Shown here piece by piece: positions 63,281 through 64,000 of a stretch of DNA of 64,000 nt. The notes beneath the pieces were generated by a model, which worked only from the letters and a program-made list of their open reading frames with translations, had not been told where the DNA came from and ran no database searches. The first letter of the stretch is position 1. Each line of letters begins with the position of its first letter. Origin of the DNA: Candidatus Heimdallarchaeota archaeon (GTDB taxonomy: Archaea; Asgardarchaeota; Heimdallarchaeia; Hodarchaeales; Hodarchaeaceae); contig CP070695.1 of NCBI GenBank assembly GCA_020353515.1, positions 2,358,966 through 2,422,965 of the forward strand, read 5' to 3'. The position numbers were made by a program, and so were the translations under genes.

Positions 63281-64000
63281 TTAGAATGGTTCAATTGTAA
63301 AAGGGGGTTGATCAGTACTGAAAAGTTTATCTAGTAATTTGAGAAATCTTGTATCTGATAATTCAACCAATCCATAATTATAAAGTTTTGAGAGTCCAAC
63401 AGCACCCATTATTAGACTGGAAAAACGTGCAATATCAATAGACATTTCAACCTCGTTGTCTTCTTGGGCTGAAATCACCTTTGGTTTTCCTTTTTGAAAA
63501 TGAATGATATATGATCCATTATTTTCAGGTATAAAAGTATCTTGAATGGAAATTTTTAATTTAATGCTCTGACCCCCAAAACAATGATCAGATAAAAGCG
63601 AGAAGAATTTAGTTACATTAATCACCCTGTACATAATCCCTACTCCTTGGATATTGCTCTCTTGAAAGATATGAAAGATACTCTCATTACCACGGCTACG
63701 TGGTTCCTTTAAAAAATGATGAAAATCGTGATCATGAGTATTGTAAAGGATTCTATGAACTTGATCTTGCTGAGTGGCTAGAAATGTTAGGAGTCCACGA
63801 AAAGCTTTAGGTGATTCGTAAATAAACTCCATGATATGGATATTATGTTGAAGCCAACTCCCTCCTTCTACTTTTCTTATTCGAAAAGCGAGATAGCCAA
63901 TTAATCTCTCATCTTCCCGATAGCCAATGACTTTCATACCGCTAAGCATTTGGTTAAAAGTACTACTACCGTCTGATCGTAATATCATTCCATGAGTTGA
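63281..64000 (-). CDS. Eis-like GNAT acetyltransferase, C-terminal part
   Basis: The frame is open to the edge of the window, so the 5' part is missing. The C-terminal 100 residues (EMSIDIARFSSLIMGAVGLS, then RFLKLLDKLFSTDQPPFTIE) match the SCP2-like domain at the end of Eis-type N-acetyltransferases, and the preceding part (VIGYREDERLIGYLAFRIRK; HNIHIMEFIYESPKAFRGLL) matches the second GNAT-like domain. Full Eis proteins are about 400 residues. They acetylate lysines or amines; the substrate here is unknown. Confidence 0.75.
   Translation of the reverse strand, partial: STHGMILRSDGSSTFNQMLSGMKVIGYREDERLIGYLAFRIRKVEGGSWLQHNIHIMEFIYESPKAFRGLLTFLATQQDQVHRILYNTHDHDFHHFLKEPRSRGNESIFHIFQESNIQGVGIMYRVINVTKFFSLLSDHCFGGQSIKLKISIQDTFIPENNGSYIIHFQKGKPKVISAQEDNEVEMSIDIARFSSLIMGAVGLSKLYNYGLVELSDTRFLKLLDKLFSTDQPPFTIEPF

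Noticed and set aside
1..64000. CRISPR arrays, rRNA, tRNA or insertion sequences
   Set aside because: Scanning by eye showed no regularly spaced repeats, no transposase-like protein and no rRNA-like or clear tRNA-like sequence.

Overview
The window looks like a chromosomal segment of an AT-rich archaeon, possibly an Asgard (Heimdallarchaeia-like) lineage. The archaeal part is well supported: a geranylgeranylglyceryl phosphate synthase for ether lipids, an archaeal histone, a bacterio-opsin-activator type HTH regulator, a TrpB2 tryptophan synthase, a tungsten-type aldehyde ferredoxin oxidoreductase, and TATA-like boxes 40-75 nt ahead of several starts. The Asgard part is inference. It rests on the mix of archaeal core genes with bacterial-type metabolism (fatty-acid activation and oxidation, bacterial-size triosephosphate isomerase, citrate lyase alpha, chemoreceptor remnant), on CaaX-type membrane enzymes, and on a PGF-like surface-protein anchor. 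I see no rRNA, tRNA, CRISPR array or insertion sequence.

Layout. 0-6.2 kb: a hypothetical protein, a decayed chemoreceptor, a flavodoxin-like protein, a DNA methyltransferase with a leucine-rich-repeat partner, a hotdog thioesterase, an SDR enzyme with a membrane hydrolase, and a broken DUF6884-like locus. 6.7-12.7 kb: trpB2, an SPFH protein, a nuclease-like HTH protein, a Ste14-like methyltransferase, a collapsed ABC transporter and an MFS exporter. 12.8-19.7 kb: DHH and PHP phosphoesterases, GGGP synthase, and two divergent LeuC/LeuD-type dehydratase pairs flanking a zinc-ribbon protein. 20-27.8 kb: a DUF362 ferredoxin protein, aldehyde ferredoxin oxidoreductase, and an HD protein / isocitrate-type dehydrogenase / MoaD-like operon. 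28-33 kb: a CPBP-type membrane protease, a large anchored surface protein and a DUF2085-like membrane protein. 33-37.7 kb: an epimerase, a DinB protein, an NMN adenylyltransferase-like / PncC pair and stand-alone citrate lyase alpha. 37.8-43.3 kb: a ZIP transporter with its likely regulator, an MBL hydrolase, a response regulator, a ferredoxin/AOR remnant and two membrane proteins. 43.4-48.3 kb: triosephosphate isomerase, dodecin, Nudix, an alpha/beta hydrolase, PAP2, ACT and HAD proteins. 48.4-55.7 kb: an acyl-CoA dehydrogenase/SCP2 fusion, an acyl-CoA synthetase with a hydrolase, a pair of novel four-cysteine paralogues, a membrane-anchored DnaJ zinc-finger protein and an M20 amidohydrolase. 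55.7-64 kb: two ABC exporters, an HTH regulator, the histone and the C-terminal part of an Eis-like acetyltransferase.

How the genes fit together. Several sets suggest an organotrophic, largely anaerobic life: acyl-CoA synthetase plus acyl-CoA dehydrogenase for fatty acids, AOR with a sulfur-carrier/MoaD protein for tungstopterin chemistry, LeuCD-type hydratases with an isocitrate-type dehydrogenase and citrate lyase alpha around citrate, and NMN recycling. Most genes sit alone or in runs of two or three with short gaps or overlaps. At least four loci (chemoreceptor, DUF6884-like, ABC transporter, ferredoxin/AOR) are visibly broken by frameshifts or internal deletions, so gene decay is a real feature here, unless some of it is assembly error.
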